NCBI GenBank assembly: GCA_949297365.1
Contig: CASFSL010000021.1
Location: 18,411 to 82,410, forward strand
Reading direction: 5' to 3'
Origin: an uncultured Bacteroidales bacterium
GTDB lineage: Bacteria > Bacteroidota > Bacteroidia > Bacteroidales > UBA932
DNA length: 64,000 bases
Below, in pieces: positions 43,050 to 52,425 of this stretch. The first letter of the stretch is position 1. Each line of letters opens with the position of its first letter. Made by a program: the position numbers and the translations under genes. Below the pieces are notes generated by a model. That model had not been told where the DNA came from, made no database searches, and saw only the letters and a list, made by a program, of their open reading frames with translations.

Positions 43050-44777
43050 CTAATTGTATTTGGCCAGAAATTCGTGGATGGAGATACCGCTGTCAGTGAG
43101 TCCGAGTTTGCCCCGCAGGCGGGTTCTGGCCATATTGATGCTCTTGGGCGACTGACGTGTAATCTCGGATATCTCCTTTGTCGTAAGGTTCATGTTCAGC
43201 AGCGAGCACAACCGCCTCTCGTTTATGGTCAGGTTGGGGAAGTCCTTGATGAGCGCGTTGTAGAAGTCGGAGTTGAATTCGGGTATATACTGGCTGAGCT
43301 CTTTCCACTGCTTTTCGTCCTTGGTGCTGGAAAGTTCGTTGCAGATATCCTGAATCCTGTTGCGGACAGCCTGCTCTTTTATCCCGGAGCACAGTTTTTT
43401 GAGTTTGTCCACTATGCCCTTCGCCATCTGCTCCATCTGGTAGTTCTGCATCTTCTTCAACTCCAGCATTTCGGTCTTTGAGCGCAGCTCCCGTTCGTTC
43501 TTCTTGATCTGCTCGGATTTCCTGTAGTAGTATATGTAGATGACGAGAGCCGTGACAAGGACTATGAATATCGCTGTCAGGGTTAGTGTTCTCCACTTGT
43601 TCTGCTGTCTGAGCAGATTCTCCCTGTCGTGCTGCAGGATAATGTCGTTCTGTGCCCGGAAAAGTTCCAGGAACACATCATTCCTGTCAGCGCTGTTCTC
43701 TATGCCGTAATAGTTCCTCAGTGCCTTGTAGGCTTTGTCCGTATCGCCGCTCATGCTGTAGACGTTCTCCAGCAGCAGGTAGCACTGCATCCGTTTCCTG
43801 TCGAACTCTCCCTGTTCATAGTATGTTATGGCTTTCTCAATGAGGATTGCCGCCGAGTCGTATTGTCCCTTGAGGCGGTACAGGTTGCCGCGCGACAGGT
43901 TGTAGTTGGCTTTCAGTTCTATGTTGTTGAGCAGCGGCCGTATTCTGCTGAAATACTGTTCGGCCTCCTCGTATTTGCCCTGAGCGACAGATATGCCGAT
44001 AAGATTCTGAAGTACTGTACACAACCGGGCAGTATCCTTCAGGTTGCGGCAGAGCTCCAGGGACTCGGCGATAAGGGTCTCGGATTTGACGGAATCACTC
44101 ATGGCGTGCTCAAACGCAGCGGAGTTGTTCAGTGCCAGTACCATTCTCAGGCTGTCGTTCAGTTCGCTGGCGTTTTCCGCATATTTGCTGAAGCAGGCCT
44201 TGGACTTTTCGTAGTCCTTGCAGATGTGGTACAGGATACCCATGATGTTGTAGCATTCGGCTCGTCCGACCTTGTCTCCGAGCGCGGTGTAATCGTCCAG
44301 GGCATCGTAGATGTATTTCAGCGCATTGTGGTACAGGCCCTTTTTGTAGTAAAGTCTGGCCAGGCAGTACTTCGTGTCGGCAATCTTGTCCAGACTGTCC
44401 AGTGCGGTGTATATTCTGAGGGACTGTTCGCGGTAGTGTATAGCCTTGGAAAACAGAAACTTCTCGTTCTCATACCAGTCAGCCAGCTCCGTGTTCATCA
44501 CGGCCAGGGCAGTGTTTGCGGCAGCAGAATCAAGCCCCGAGAGGAATATCCCGGCGCATCTCATCTTCTTACTGTAGTCATCCTCATTGCAGTACAGGGA
44601 ATAGATCGTCATATCGGCCCCCTTGATTGCGGACAACTGCTCCCGTATGCCGTCTTCCCCATCTTCCTTAGAAACTGCGGACGGTGCTGCCACGGCCTCC
44701 AGCAGGACCAGCAGGGCTGTGATCAGGATATATCGGTGCAACTTCATGGTCATATCATAAGTGTCCGGCATTTGCAT
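43050..44777 (-). CDS. TPR - membrane - coiled coil - HTH sensor-regulator
   Basis: A 575-aa protein with the layout common to Bacteroidota envelope regulators. The N-terminus is a signal or anchor (LITALLVLLEAVAAP). Residues about 100-390 are tetratricopeptide repeats (AIHYREQSLRIYTALDSLDK, ARLYYKKGLYHNALKYIYDA, AECYNIMGILYHICKDYEKS). A transmembrane helix lies at about 397-416 (TLTAIFIVLVTALVIYIYYY). A coiled coil leads to a C-terminal LuxR-like helix-turn-helix (LTINERRLCSLLNMNLTTKE, SPKSINMARTRLRGKLGL). It would sense a periplasmic cue and act on DNA from the membrane. It lies 183 bp upstream of the lipoprotein pair it may control. Confidence 0.85.
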   Translation of the reverse strand: MQMPDTYDMTMKLHRYILITALLVLLEAVAAPSAVSKEDGEDGIREQLSAIKGADMTIYSLYCNEDDYSKKMRCAGIFLSGLDSAAANTALAVMNTELADWYENEKFLFSKAIHYREQSLRIYTALDSLDKIADTKYCLARLYYKKGLYHNALKYIYDALDDYTALGDKVGRAECYNIMGILYHICKDYEKSKACFSKYAENASELNDSLRMVLALNNSAAFEHAMSDSVKSETLIAESLELCRNLKDTARLCTVLQNLIGISVAQGKYEEAEQYFSRIRPLLNNIELKANYNLSRGNLYRLKGQYDSAAILIEKAITYYEQGEFDRKRMQCYLLLENVYSMSGDTDKAYKALRNYYGIENSADRNDVFLELFRAQNDIILQHDRENLLRQQNKWRTLTLTAIFIVLVTALVIYIYYYRKSEQIKKNERELRSKTEMLELKKMQNYQMEQMAKGIVDKLKKLCSGIKEQAVRNRIQDICNELSSTKDEKQWKELSQYIPEFNSDFYNALIKDFPNLTINERRLCSLLNMNLTTKEISEITRQSPKSINMARTRLRGKLGLTDSGISIHEFLAKYN

Positions 44778-44790
44778 TTCTCCAGAGCCG

Positions 44791-44798
44791 CAAAGTTA
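44791..44798 (-). promoter_or_regulatory. -7 box of the TPR regulator gene
   Basis: TAACTTTG on minus, 13 nt before the ATG; a possible -33 TTG lies 22 nt further up (44821-44823). Confidence 0.5.
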
Positions 44799-44821
44799 TA
44801 ATAAAATATGTTTGCCGAAAC

Positions 44822-44855
44822 AAAAAGGGCGGGCCCGCCGAAACGGTTCCGCCCT
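44822..44855 (-). terminator. Terminator of the hydrogenase operon
   Basis: On minus, GGGCGG/CCGCCC with an inner stem, followed by TTTTTG, about 27 nt past the HydC-like stop. It insulates the TPR gene downstream. Confidence 0.8.
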
Positions 44856-44881
44856 ATCCTGTCTCCTTATGTGTCAAAACG

Positions 44882-45358
44882 TCATTCGTACTGGGCGAGG
44901 ATACCCTTGATCTGCTTGGGTTCCAGACGGCCGTAGACCTTCTCGTCCACCAGCATCACGGGTGCCAGACCGCAGGCACCCACGCAGCGCAGGCACTCCA
45001 GGGAGAACTTCCCGTCGGGGGTGACTCCGCCAACGTCGATCTTGAGCTCTTTCTTGAGCTCTTCCAGTACGCTCTCGGCTCCACGCACATAGCAGGCCGT
45101 ACCCATACATACCGAGATGGAGTGGCGGCCCTTGGGCTGCATGGTGAAGAAGGAGTAGAATGTAACGACTCCATAGACCTTGGCCACGGGAATGTGCAGA
45201 TTGCGGGCAATCTCGCGCTGCACCTCCTCCGGCAGATAACCGAAGTGACCCTGGCACTTATGCAGGACGTTGATCAGCTCGCCGGGAGCGTTGCCGAACT
45301 CCGCGCAGATCTCGGCGATCTTGTCCTTCTGACATTTGTTCAATTCTATCTTATCCAT
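44882..45358 (-). CDS. hydC: NuoE/HydC-like 2Fe-2S subunit of electron-bifurcating hydrogenase
   Basis: A 158-aa thioredoxin-fold 2Fe-2S protein of the NuoE/HydC family. Helical start KCQKDKIAEICAEFGNAPGE, then HIPVAKVYGVVTFYSFFTMQ, and the four cluster Cys in VCMGTACYVRG and ECLRCVGACGLAP. With HydA and HydB it forms the soluble trimeric [FeFe]-hydrogenase that makes or uses H2 with NADH and ferredoxin together. It is the last gene of the operon, 18 nt after hydA. Confidence 0.93.
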   Translation of the reverse strand: MDKIELNKCQKDKIAEICAEFGNAPGELINVLHKCQGHFGYLPEEVQREIARNLHIPVAKVYGVVTFYSFFTMQPKGRHSISVCMGTACYVRGAESVLEELKKELKIDVGGVTPDGKFSLECLRCVGACGLAPVMLVDEKVYGRLEPKQIKGILAQYE

Positions 45359-45376
45359 ATATTGCTCTCCTTCTTG

Positions 45377-47137
45377 TTAATCGTGTTTGTCGAAATAATG
45401 TGTATGCAGCAGATGATGCGCCTTCTCGCTCATAGGATGACCGAGGAACTCCTCGTACAGCCTGATGATGTAGGGATTCTCGTGCGACTTGCGGATCTTC
45501 TTGCCGGCATCCTCGCGGTAGATGGCGTCCATGCGTGCCTTGATGACACTGCTGTCTCCATGGTGGAAAGGCTGACCGGCACCTCCGATACAGCCGCCAG
45601 GGCAGGCCATAATCTCTATCGCGTGGAAATTGTACATGCCGGCGCGCATGCCGTCAAGCAGTTTGCGGGCATTGCCGAGAGTATGGGCGATACCGATGTT
45701 GATGGGCGTACCGTTGAAGTCTATCGTAGCATGACGGATGCCGTCAAGCCCTCTGAGTTCCTTGAAATCGATACGGTCCAGCTTCTTGCCGGTGTATATC
45801 TCGTAAGCTGTACGGACTGCGGCCTCGATTACACCTCCGGTCGCGCCGAAGATGACAGCGGCTCCGGTGGACTCGCCCAGCGGAGCGTCAAACTCCTCGT
45901 CGGGCAGCGACAGGAAGTCGATGTTGGCCGACTTGATCAGCGAGGCCAGCTCGCGGGTGGAGATGGAGAAATCCACGTCAGGATTGCCGTCCACCTTGAA
46001 CTCGTCTCTCTGGCACTCGTATTTCTTGGCCAGACAGGGCATTACGGACACTACCACGAGGTCCTTACGGTCCACTCCTATCTTCTCGGCGAAATATGTC
46101 TTGGCTATGGCTCCGAACATCTGCTGAGGCGACTTGGCGGACGAAGGCACGTCCAGCATGTCGGGATAGTTGTGCTCGAAGAAATTGACCCATGCCGGAC
46201 AGCACGAAGTCAGGATGGGCAGCTTGACTGTCTTGTCGCCTCCGAGAAAACGTCCCAGACGGTCCAGCAGTTCGGTACCCTCCTCCATGATGGTGAGGTC
46301 AGCGGCGAAGTCAGTGTCGAAGACCTCGTCAAAGCCCAGTCTGCGCAGGGCGGCTACCATCTTGCCTGTCACTAAAGTTCCGGGTTCCATGCCGAACTCC
46401 TCACCGAGGGCGGCACGGACAGCCGGCGCTGTCTGTACGACCACTTTCTTGGTGGGATCCATCAAGGCCTGTATGATCCTGCCAGTGTGATCCACCTCAG
46501 TCAGGGCACCGGTAGGACATACCGCTACACACTGACCGCAGAATGTACAGTTGCTGTCCACCAGCCTCTGCTCGAAGGCGGGAGCGACCACCGCCATGAA
46601 TCCGCGGTTTACGGCACTCAGGGCGCCCACGCTCTGCACGTCATTGCACATGGTCTCGCAGCGGCGGCACATGACGCATTTGTCCATATCCCTCTTCAGG
46701 GAAGGCGATGTGTCTTTCTTGTATGTGGAGACAGCTGCATTCTCTACAGAATGTATCTCTCTGATACCCAGACGGGCTGCAAGATCCTGAAGCTCGCACC
46801 TGCCGTTCTTGGGGCAGACGAGGCAGTCCTTGGGATGATCCGAGAGAATCAGTTCCAGCACTGTCCTGCGCGCGTTGATGACTCTCATGGTGTGAGTATG
46901 CACCACCATGCCGGGGGTACATACCGTAGAGCAGGAAGGAGCCAGGTTCCTGCGCCCCTCTACCTCCACCACACAGATGCGGCAGCCGCCGGGACGGTTC
47001 TCTACTCCGAGGTTGTCCAGTTTCATATAGCAGAGAGCCGGAATGTCTATCCCCATCTGCTTGGCAGCCTGGAAGATAGTCGTTCCCTTCTCAACCTCGA
47101 TCTCTCTATTGTCTATTGTAAGTTTAATTGTATCCAT
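45377..47137 (-). CDS. hydA: [FeFe]-hydrogenase catalytic subunit HydA
   Basis: A 586-aa catalytic subunit. The N-terminus holds a 2Fe-2S domain (C36, C52, C55, C69), a His/Cys4-type 4Fe-4S (CLVCPKNGRCELQ region), and two 4Fe-4S motifs (CVMCRRCETMC, CTFCGQCVAVCPTGA). All three H-cluster motifs are intact: TSCCPAW, MPCLAKKYE and MACPGGCIGGAGQP. The first Cys of TSCCP, needed for proton transfer, is present, so it is an active enzyme. The HydE/F/G maturases must be elsewhere in the genome. It lies between the HydB- and HydC-like genes. Confidence 0.96.
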   Translation of the reverse strand: MDTIKLTIDNREIEVEKGTTIFQAAKQMGIDIPALCYMKLDNLGVENRPGGCRICVVEVEGRRNLAPSCSTVCTPGMVVHTHTMRVINARRTVLELILSDHPKDCLVCPKNGRCELQDLAARLGIREIHSVENAAVSTYKKDTSPSLKRDMDKCVMCRRCETMCNDVQSVGALSAVNRGFMAVVAPAFEQRLVDSNCTFCGQCVAVCPTGALTEVDHTGRIIQALMDPTKKVVVQTAPAVRAALGEEFGMEPGTLVTGKMVAALRRLGFDEVFDTDFAADLTIMEEGTELLDRLGRFLGGDKTVKLPILTSCCPAWVNFFEHNYPDMLDVPSSAKSPQQMFGAIAKTYFAEKIGVDRKDLVVVSVMPCLAKKYECQRDEFKVDGNPDVDFSISTRELASLIKSANIDFLSLPDEEFDAPLGESTGAAVIFGATGGVIEAAVRTAYEIYTGKKLDRIDFKELRGLDGIRHATIDFNGTPINIGIAHTLGNARKLLDGMRAGMYNFHAIEIMACPGGCIGGAGQPFHHGDSSVIKARMDAIYREDAGKKIRKSHENPYIIRLYEEFLGHPMSEKAHHLLHTHYFDKHD

Positions 47138-47148
47138 CTCAGTTACGA

Positions 47149-48939
47149 TTATTGAACGATTACCGCATTGAATTTACATTTGTCGAAGCATGCGCCGCAG
47201 CGTATACACTTCTCCGTGTCGATGACATGCGCCTGCTTGACCTCACCCTTGATCGCTCCGGCGGGACATGCCCGGGCACAGGCCGTGCATCCCTTGCAAC
47301 GGTCAGGGTCGATAGCGTACACTCTCAGGGCACGGCACTTATGGGCCGGACATCTCTTGTCCACGATGTGGGCCACATACTCATCGTAGAAGTTGTCGAG
47401 AGTGGAGAGCACGGGATTGGGCGAGGTCTGTCCGAGACCGCAGAGAGCGGTGTCCTTGATGACCTTGCTGAGGTTCTTGAGGTAATCCAGATCCTCCATC
47501 GTACCCTTGCCTTTGGTAATCTTGTCGAGAATCTCCTCCAGACGCTTGTTGCCGATACGGCAGGGAGCGCACTTTCCGCAGGACTCATCGACGGTGAACT
47601 GAAGATAGAACTTGGCCACGGAGACCATGCAGTCATCCTCGTCCATGACGATCATACCTCCCGAGCCCATCATCGAGCCGGCGGCGGTAAGGTTGTCGTA
47701 ATCTATAGGTGTGTCGAGATGTTTCTTGGTCAGACAGCCGCCCGAGGGGCCTCCTGTCTGGACGGCCTTGAACTCCTTGCCGCCCTTGATGCCGCCTCCG
47801 ATGTCGTAGATGACCTCGCGCAGGGTCGTCCCCATAGGCACCTCGATAAGACCCACGTTGTTGATCTTGCCGGCCAGGGCAAATACCTTGGTACCCTTGG
47901 ACTTCTCGGTACCGATGGACGCAAACCACTCGGGCCCCTTGAGGAAGATCACGGGGATGTTGGCGAAGGTCTCGACGTTGTTGACATTGGTAGGCTTGCC
48001 GAGATAACCGCTCTCCGCCGGGAAAGGAGGCTTCACTGTAGGCTCGCCCCTCTTGCCCTCCATGGAGTGAATCAGGGCTGTCTCCTCACCGCAGACGAAC
48101 GCACCGGCTCCATAGCGTATCTCGATGTCGAAATTGAATCCCGAGCCGAGGATGTCGTCTCCGAGCAGACCGTAGTCGCGGGCCTGCCTCATGGCTATCT
48201 GGAGACGCTTCACCGCCAGAGGGTACTCGGCGCGGATATACACCAGACCCTTGGATGCACCGATACAGTAACCGCAGATGGCCATGGCCTCGATCACCGA
48301 GTTGGGGTCACTCTCCAGGATGGAGCGGTCCATGAACGCTCCGGGGTCACCCTCGTCGGCGTTGCAGACCACGTATTTCTCCGGGCCGGGACTCTTGGAG
48401 GCGATCTCCCACTTCAGACCGGTGGGGAATCCTCCGCCGCCGCGTCCTCTCAGGCCGGACTTCTTGACTGTCTCTATGGCCTCCTGGGGAGTACCCTGAA
48501 GCACCTTTGCCAGAGCCTCGTATCCGTCACGGGCTATGTATTCGTCTATGTTCTCGGGATTGATGAATCCGCAGTTACGCAAAGCGATACGGAGCTGCTT
48601 CTGATAGAAGCCCATATGCTTCGAGTCGCTGATATGCTTTTTGGTGTCGGGATCCTCGTAGAGCAGGCGGGTCACCTTACGGCCCTTTACCACATGCTCC
48701 TTGACGATCTCCTCGGCATCCTCAGGCTTCACATTGGTGTAGAATGTATTGTCAGGTATGACCTTGACGATGGGACCCTGCTCGCAGAAACCGAAACAGC
48801 CGGTCACCACCACCTGGACATCGTTGTCCATACCGGCGGCGGCTATCTCCTCTCTCAGTCTCTCCACGATTCTCACGCTCTCGGACGCACGGCAGCCCGT
48901 ACCTCCGCAGCACAGTAAACTCATCTTGTAGTTCGGCAT
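47149..48939 (-). CDS. hydB: NuoF/HydB-like NADH- and FMN-binding subunit
   Basis: A 596-aa subunit. The N-terminal 2Fe-2S domain starts at LLCCGGTGCRASES (Cys at about 9, 10, 15) with VVVTGCFGFCEQGPI. The NuoF core has GLRGRGGGGFPTGLKWEIAS (FMN/NADH site) and CNADEGDPGAFMDRSI, then the 4Fe-4S CGKCAPCRIGNKRL. The C-terminus adds two ferredoxin clusters (CKGCTACARACPAGA, CIRCGACFDKCKFNA), which is typical of HydB of bifurcating hydrogenases. It oxidises or reduces NAD(H) for the complex. Confidence 0.96.
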   Translation of the reverse strand: MPNYKMSLLCCGGTGCRASESVRIVERLREEIAAAGMDNDVQVVVTGCFGFCEQGPIVKVIPDNTFYTNVKPEDAEEIVKEHVVKGRKVTRLLYEDPDTKKHISDSKHMGFYQKQLRIALRNCGFINPENIDEYIARDGYEALAKVLQGTPQEAIETVKKSGLRGRGGGGFPTGLKWEIASKSPGPEKYVVCNADEGDPGAFMDRSILESDPNSVIEAMAICGYCIGASKGLVYIRAEYPLAVKRLQIAMRQARDYGLLGDDILGSGFNFDIEIRYGAGAFVCGEETALIHSMEGKRGEPTVKPPFPAESGYLGKPTNVNNVETFANIPVIFLKGPEWFASIGTEKSKGTKVFALAGKINNVGLIEVPMGTTLREVIYDIGGGIKGGKEFKAVQTGGPSGGCLTKKHLDTPIDYDNLTAAGSMMGSGGMIVMDEDDCMVSVAKFYLQFTVDESCGKCAPCRIGNKRLEEILDKITKGKGTMEDLDYLKNLSKVIKDTALCGLGQTSPNPVLSTLDNFYDEYVAHIVDKRCPAHKCRALRVYAIDPDRCKGCTACARACPAGAIKGEVKQAHVIDTEKCIRCGACFDKCKFNAVIVQ

Positions 48940-48945
48940 GGCAGA

Positions 48946-49347
48946 CTAGATTTTTTCCTGGATTGTTTGATAATTGACCGGAAGGATACCGTCGACAAGC
49001 TCGCCGTGAAGCACATACTTGTCAATGATCTCCATGGCCTTGTCGGCATTGACATGGCCGAATACGACCGGATCCTCTCCGGGACGCTTTACCTCGATAG
49101 TCGGCTCGGCATAGCAGTAACCCATGCATCCGCCCTGTGTTACGATTACGGGTAGTTTTTCTCTCTCAACCCGCTCTATGATGGAATTCATCACGGCACG
49201 CGCTCCTGCGGCGATACCGCATGTGGCCATGGCTACGCGGATCTGGACCAGTTTGTCGGGATTGTTGCTCTTCTCCCGGATGTCCATCTCGCTCTCGAGT
49301 CTGGCCTTCATTTGACGAAGTTCGTCAAGAGACTTAATCTTACTCAT
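48946..49347 (-). CDS. (2Fe-2S) thioredoxin-like ferredoxin
   Basis: A 133-aa small 2Fe-2S protein. It has four Cys in the patterns ATCGIAAGARAVM and GGCMGYCYAEP (about 43-90), the fold of the NuoE/HydB N-terminal 2Fe-2S domains. The charged helical start KIKSLDELRQMKARLESEM is typical of the family in hydrogenase operons. Probably an electron carrier or assembly helper for HydABC. It lies 6 nt before hydB. Confidence 0.85.
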   Translation of the reverse strand: MSKIKSLDELRQMKARLESEMDIREKSNNPDKLVQIRVAMATCGIAAGARAVMNSIIERVEREKLPVIVTQGGCMGYCYAEPTIEVKRPGEDPVVFGHVNADKAMEIIDKYVLHGELVDGILPVNYQTIQEKI

Positions 49348-49402
49348 AAGGTTCGGTTAATATTATAATGTAGTGTTGATTATGCAAATTTTATGAAAAT
49401 AT

Positions 49403-49948
49403 TTAACAATTCCTAATCTCCCGCATATTATCTTTAATCATTTCTTCCAAATTTCTAATAATTGTTAAATCTTTCAAAGCATCGTCGCCGAGGATTTCCC
49501 TGACATCCACCGTGTCGAAGAGATACTCCTCTCCGTTGTAGCGGTACGTGAAAAGAAAATCCAGAGCCGGGTTGGAGGAGACCAGCAGCATCAGGGCGTT
49601 GGCCACATCCCCGAGAGGAGGCCGGTCTATGTTGGAATATCCGAATACGGCCGTCACCTCCGTGCCCTTTCCCGGCTCCGACTCTATCCGCACGTCTCCC
49701 CCGCTCTGCCTGGCGGAGTCCATCAGCAGAGGTATGCCCATGCCGACTTTCCGGGTAGTGCGGGAAGTGAAGAAGGGATCGGACAGACGGCTGACCTGTT
49801 CCGGAGTCATCCCCTTGCCGTTGTCGCCGATCACGATGGTCAGCAGGTCGGCCCCGGGAGCCTCGTCCACGGTCAGTGTCACCCGGGTCGCCCCGGCGCT
49901 TATCGAATTCTGGACTATGTCCAGTATGTGCATTGACAGGTCGTTCAT
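49403..49948 (-). CDS. HATPase domain protein in the hydrogenase operon
   Basis: A 181-aa single HATPase_c domain: N-box LDIVQNSISAGATRV, G1 box IVIGDNGKGMTPEQV, and G2 GMGIPLLMDSARQSGGDVRI with GKGTEV. There is no phospho-acceptor His domain, so it is not a full histidine kinase. The last third (from about 115) is unlike other kinases. With the RsbW-like gene at 52426 it suggests a signalling pathway inside the operon. Possible partner: the PHP protein 12 nt upstream. Confidence 0.82.
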   Translation of the reverse strand: MNDLSMHILDIVQNSISAGATRVTLTVDEAPGADLLTIVIGDNGKGMTPEQVSRLSDPFFTSRTTRKVGMGIPLLMDSARQSGGDVRIESEPGKGTEVTAVFGYSNIDRPPLGDVANALMLLVSSNPALDFLFTYRYNGEEYLFDTVDVREILGDDALKDLTIIRNLEEMIKDNMREIRNC

Positions 49949-49960
49949 ACAGGTGTCGGT

Positions 49961-50707
49961 TTATTGAAGTGAGACGCTCCGGCCGTCCTCCCCATGAAGA
50001 GCCTTGCGGATCTCAGCGAAGGAACGGCAGGGCATATTGAAATATGTGACGGCACGGCAGTAGTCTTCGGGGTAATGGGCATCCGACGAGCGGATAAATG
50101 ACGGACTGAGCTTCCGCAGGTAGCGGTTGCGCTCCAGCAGCTGCTCCAGGTCGCAGCGGACGGAAATCTCCAGGGCATCGTACTGCAGGTCCGGAGGGAT
50201 GAAGCCCAGCTGCGAGATAACCGAGTTCTGCTGCTTGTCAATATGGGCCGGGATAAACAATCCCCCTATGGACGAGACAAATGCCGCCACCTCGTCTATG
50301 CCTTTGTCCAGAGCCGATATCAGAAGATACGGAGCTTCGTAGATTACTTCCTCGTCAGCATTGACAGCCAGCTGATACCCGAACATCTCCTCGTCGTTCG
50401 GAACCTGAGGCAGATTGTCGTCCAGGAACCGCTGCAGGGCGTCCAGGCTCTCCTCCGAATCGGCGAATGCCAGACAGTGCGCCTCCTCCCTGGTGGTTAT
50501 CTCCGCACCGCAGAGGATATACGGCTCACCGTCTCCGACCATTCGGCGTATCTCCCTGGCCTGGACCGTAGTATTATGGTCGGTGATACCTATTATATCA
50601 TAGCCTTTTCTCAGGGCCGTCTCCACTATAAACGAGGGCACCATCCCGATATCCCCGCAGGGAGACAGGAAGGTATGCGTGTGAAGATCAGCCCTGAACC
50701 GGTTCAT
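49961..50707 (-). CDS. PHP-domain phosphoesterase
   Basis: A 248-aa PHP domain protein. Metal-binding motifs: HTHTFLSPCGD (about 9-19), GITDHNTT (about 40), GAEITTREEAH, PAHID (about 156) and SSDAHYPED (about 210). PHP proteins are metal-dependent phosphoesterases that act on phosphorylated metabolites or phosphates in nucleic acids. The substrate here is unknown. It is 4 nt after the DRTGG gene and 12 nt before the HATPase gene. Such genes are common in hydrogenase operons of anaerobes. Confidence 0.87.
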   Translation of the reverse strand: MNRFRADLHTHTFLSPCGDIGMVPSFIVETALRKGYDIIGITDHNTTVQAREIRRMVGDGEPYILCGAEITTREEAHCLAFADSEESLDALQRFLDDNLPQVPNDEEMFGYQLAVNADEEVIYEAPYLLISALDKGIDEVAAFVSSIGGLFIPAHIDKQQNSVISQLGFIPPDLQYDALEISVRCDLEQLLERNRYLRKLSPSFIRSSDAHYPEDYCRAVTYFNMPCRSFAEIRKALHGEDGRSVSLQ

Positions 50708-50711
50708 CGGC

Positions 50712-51047
50712 TCAGGGGTTGAGAAGGTTGTATATCCTGCCGGCCAGTTCGAAAGTCTGCTCGCCGGAGCCTAGAATCGGGATGCCTTCCTCGTCGGACA
50801 CCTCCTTCGCATCGTCCTCGGGCTCAAATCCCTTGACGATAATCACCGCCGCCAGTTCCTTGAGAGTGGCGATGGCCATCACGTTCTTGTGAGTCTGGAG
50901 AGTCACCCATACGGAGCCGTCCTTGGCGAAGCCCATCACGTCCGACAGCAGATCGGACACATATCCCCCGGACACCTCCCTGTCCAGGCCTTCCGCCCCG
51001 GAAAACACCTTGAGATTCAATTTTTCAGCTATTTCTCTTACTGTCAT
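50712..51047 (-). CDS. DRTGG-domain protein, hydrogenase-operon type
   Basis: A 111-aa protein beginning MTVREIAEKLNLKVFSGAEG and containing VSGGYVSDLLSDVMGFAKDG, the DRTGG fold. The domain binds small ligands in other proteins (such as Pta regulatory parts). The gene at 52838 is a second copy of the same family (SDLMSDVLTIK). Which ligand it binds here is not known; a redox or energy signal is inferred from the context. Confidence 0.85.
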   Translation of the reverse strand: MTVREIAEKLNLKVFSGAEGLDREVSGGYVSDLLSDVMGFAKDGSVWVTLQTHKNVMAIATLKELAAVIIVKGFEPEDDAKEVSDEEGIPILGSGEQTFELAGRIYNLLNP

Positions 51048-51059
51048 GATTGTATACTG

Positions 51060-52415
51060 TTAATTATCTTTTTCCTTATTGACAAACCTGTCTTTTCCCC
51101 ACACTTTCTCCATCAGGTCTATGGCCTCACCCACCAGCAGCGAGCCCTCCTTCTCGAAGCGGGCCTGCATGAAGATGCAGTTGTTGAGCGATGCGTCGTC
51201 CCGCACGATGTCAGCTGCCAGAGCCTCGCAGCTGGGGGCCCCGCAGGCCCCGCAGTCTATGTCCGGCAGTATCTTTCTCAGCATCCGGGCCGCCTCCATC
51301 TTCTTGATGGCCACATTGATGTCCTTATCGTACTTGACCATGGAGCGGGGCTCAACCGCATCCATCTTAATAGAAGCGGAACAATACTGCTTGTACTGTC
51401 CGGTAAGCGGGTGCGTGTCTTTTGCCGCCGCAGCCTCCGCCCTGAGATTGTCGGCCACCAGGAAGCGGTTGCCCTGCACCAGTATGCCGCCCGCACAAGA
51501 CTCATCGCAGCCACGGAGTTCCAGATAGTCTATCGGCTCCTCTATCTCCTCATCCTCCAGCTTCTCCAGAAAATCCATCACATTGGTCATCCCGTCTATC
51601 GCCAGAGCGCGGCCCTCTACCTGCGATGCCTCGCCTCCGGTCAGCGGCCAGCGCAGTCCCCTGGACGAGATGGCATCATTGACCGCCTCCGTACCTTTGC
51701 CCCGCTCGGGATATTTCTTGTTCTTGAAGGCATGCAGTACCCGGTTGTAGACATAATCCATATTGATCACACCGTTGATGGGCGACTCGTATCCACCCAC
51801 GGGAGACTTCACAGCAGCTATCTTGGCGATGCACGGAGTCAGATAGAACACCCCCAGTTCCGACGGGTCCCCACCGCTGTTCTGCCATTTCTTGACATAA
51901 TACTGGGCCGTCACTTCTATCGGCGGCAGAAGCAGCATGATGTGGTCGATAAGCGACGGGAAACGTACCTGTATAAGCCGGATGACTGCCGGACAGAACG
52001 ACGATATCACCGGTTTGGCCGGAGCTTTACGGACATAGGAGTTGATCTCCTCAACCAGCGTGTCGGCACTCTGCTCCACGGTGCATATCTCCGAGAAACC
52101 CATATCGCCCAGGATATCGTTGATGACCACGGGCGGGACTTTCTTCTCAAACTGGGCATAAAATACGGCCGGGACTAGCAGCACCCGGTATTTATAGGAG
52201 AGGATATCGTCCAGGTCGTCATCCACTACCCTGATCGCCCTGCTGGGGCAGACCCTGAAACACCGGCCGCAGTCGATACACCATTCAGCGTACAGGAGCG
52301 CCTTGCCGCCGGAGACTCTCAGCGCCTCGGTCGGACACACCTTTATACAATGCGAGCAGCCGATACAGAAATCATCCTGTATCTCCAGGGCCTTATGAAA
52401 AGTATCGTGTTCCAT
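51060..52415 (-). CDS. Sensory-type [FeFe]-hydrogenase, HydS-like
   Basis: A 451-aa protein with two N-terminal 4Fe-4S sites (CIGCSHCIKVCPTEA at about 17-30, CIDCGRCFRVCPSRA at about 46-60), a shortened H-cluster domain and a C-terminal 4Fe-4S 'Fe-S' domain (DCGACGAPSCEALA at about 395-410). The L1 motif is SSFCPAV: the proton-transfer Cys of TSCCP is Phe140, while the cluster Cys141 remains. L2 is TPCIAK and L3 CDESCAGG. Known sensory hydrogenases also lack that Cys and are poor catalysts. It probably senses H2 or redox state and acts on the RsbW-like protein encoded 10 nt upstream (inference). Confidence 0.85.
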   Translation of the reverse strand: MEHDTFHKALEIQDDFCIGCSHCIKVCPTEALRVSGGKALLYAEWCIDCGRCFRVCPSRAIRVVDDDLDDILSYKYRVLLVPAVFYAQFEKKVPPVVINDILGDMGFSEICTVEQSADTLVEEINSYVRKAPAKPVISSFCPAVIRLIQVRFPSLIDHIMLLLPPIEVTAQYYVKKWQNSGGDPSELGVFYLTPCIAKIAAVKSPVGGYESPINGVINMDYVYNRVLHAFKNKKYPERGKGTEAVNDAISSRGLRWPLTGGEASQVEGRALAIDGMTNVMDFLEKLEDEEIEEPIDYLELRGCDESCAGGILVQGNRFLVADNLRAEAAAAKDTHPLTGQYKQYCSASIKMDAVEPRSMVKYDKDINVAIKKMEAARMLRKILPDIDCGACGAPSCEALAADIVRDDASLNNCIFMQARFEKEGSLLVGEAIDLMEKVWGKDRFVNKEKDN

Positions 52416-52425
52416 ATCCGGGATG

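Noticed and set aside
47128..48918. Plus-strand frame of nearly 600 codons across hydB
   Set aside because: It is the complement of the NuoF-like gene; residues are without motif and G+C-driven.
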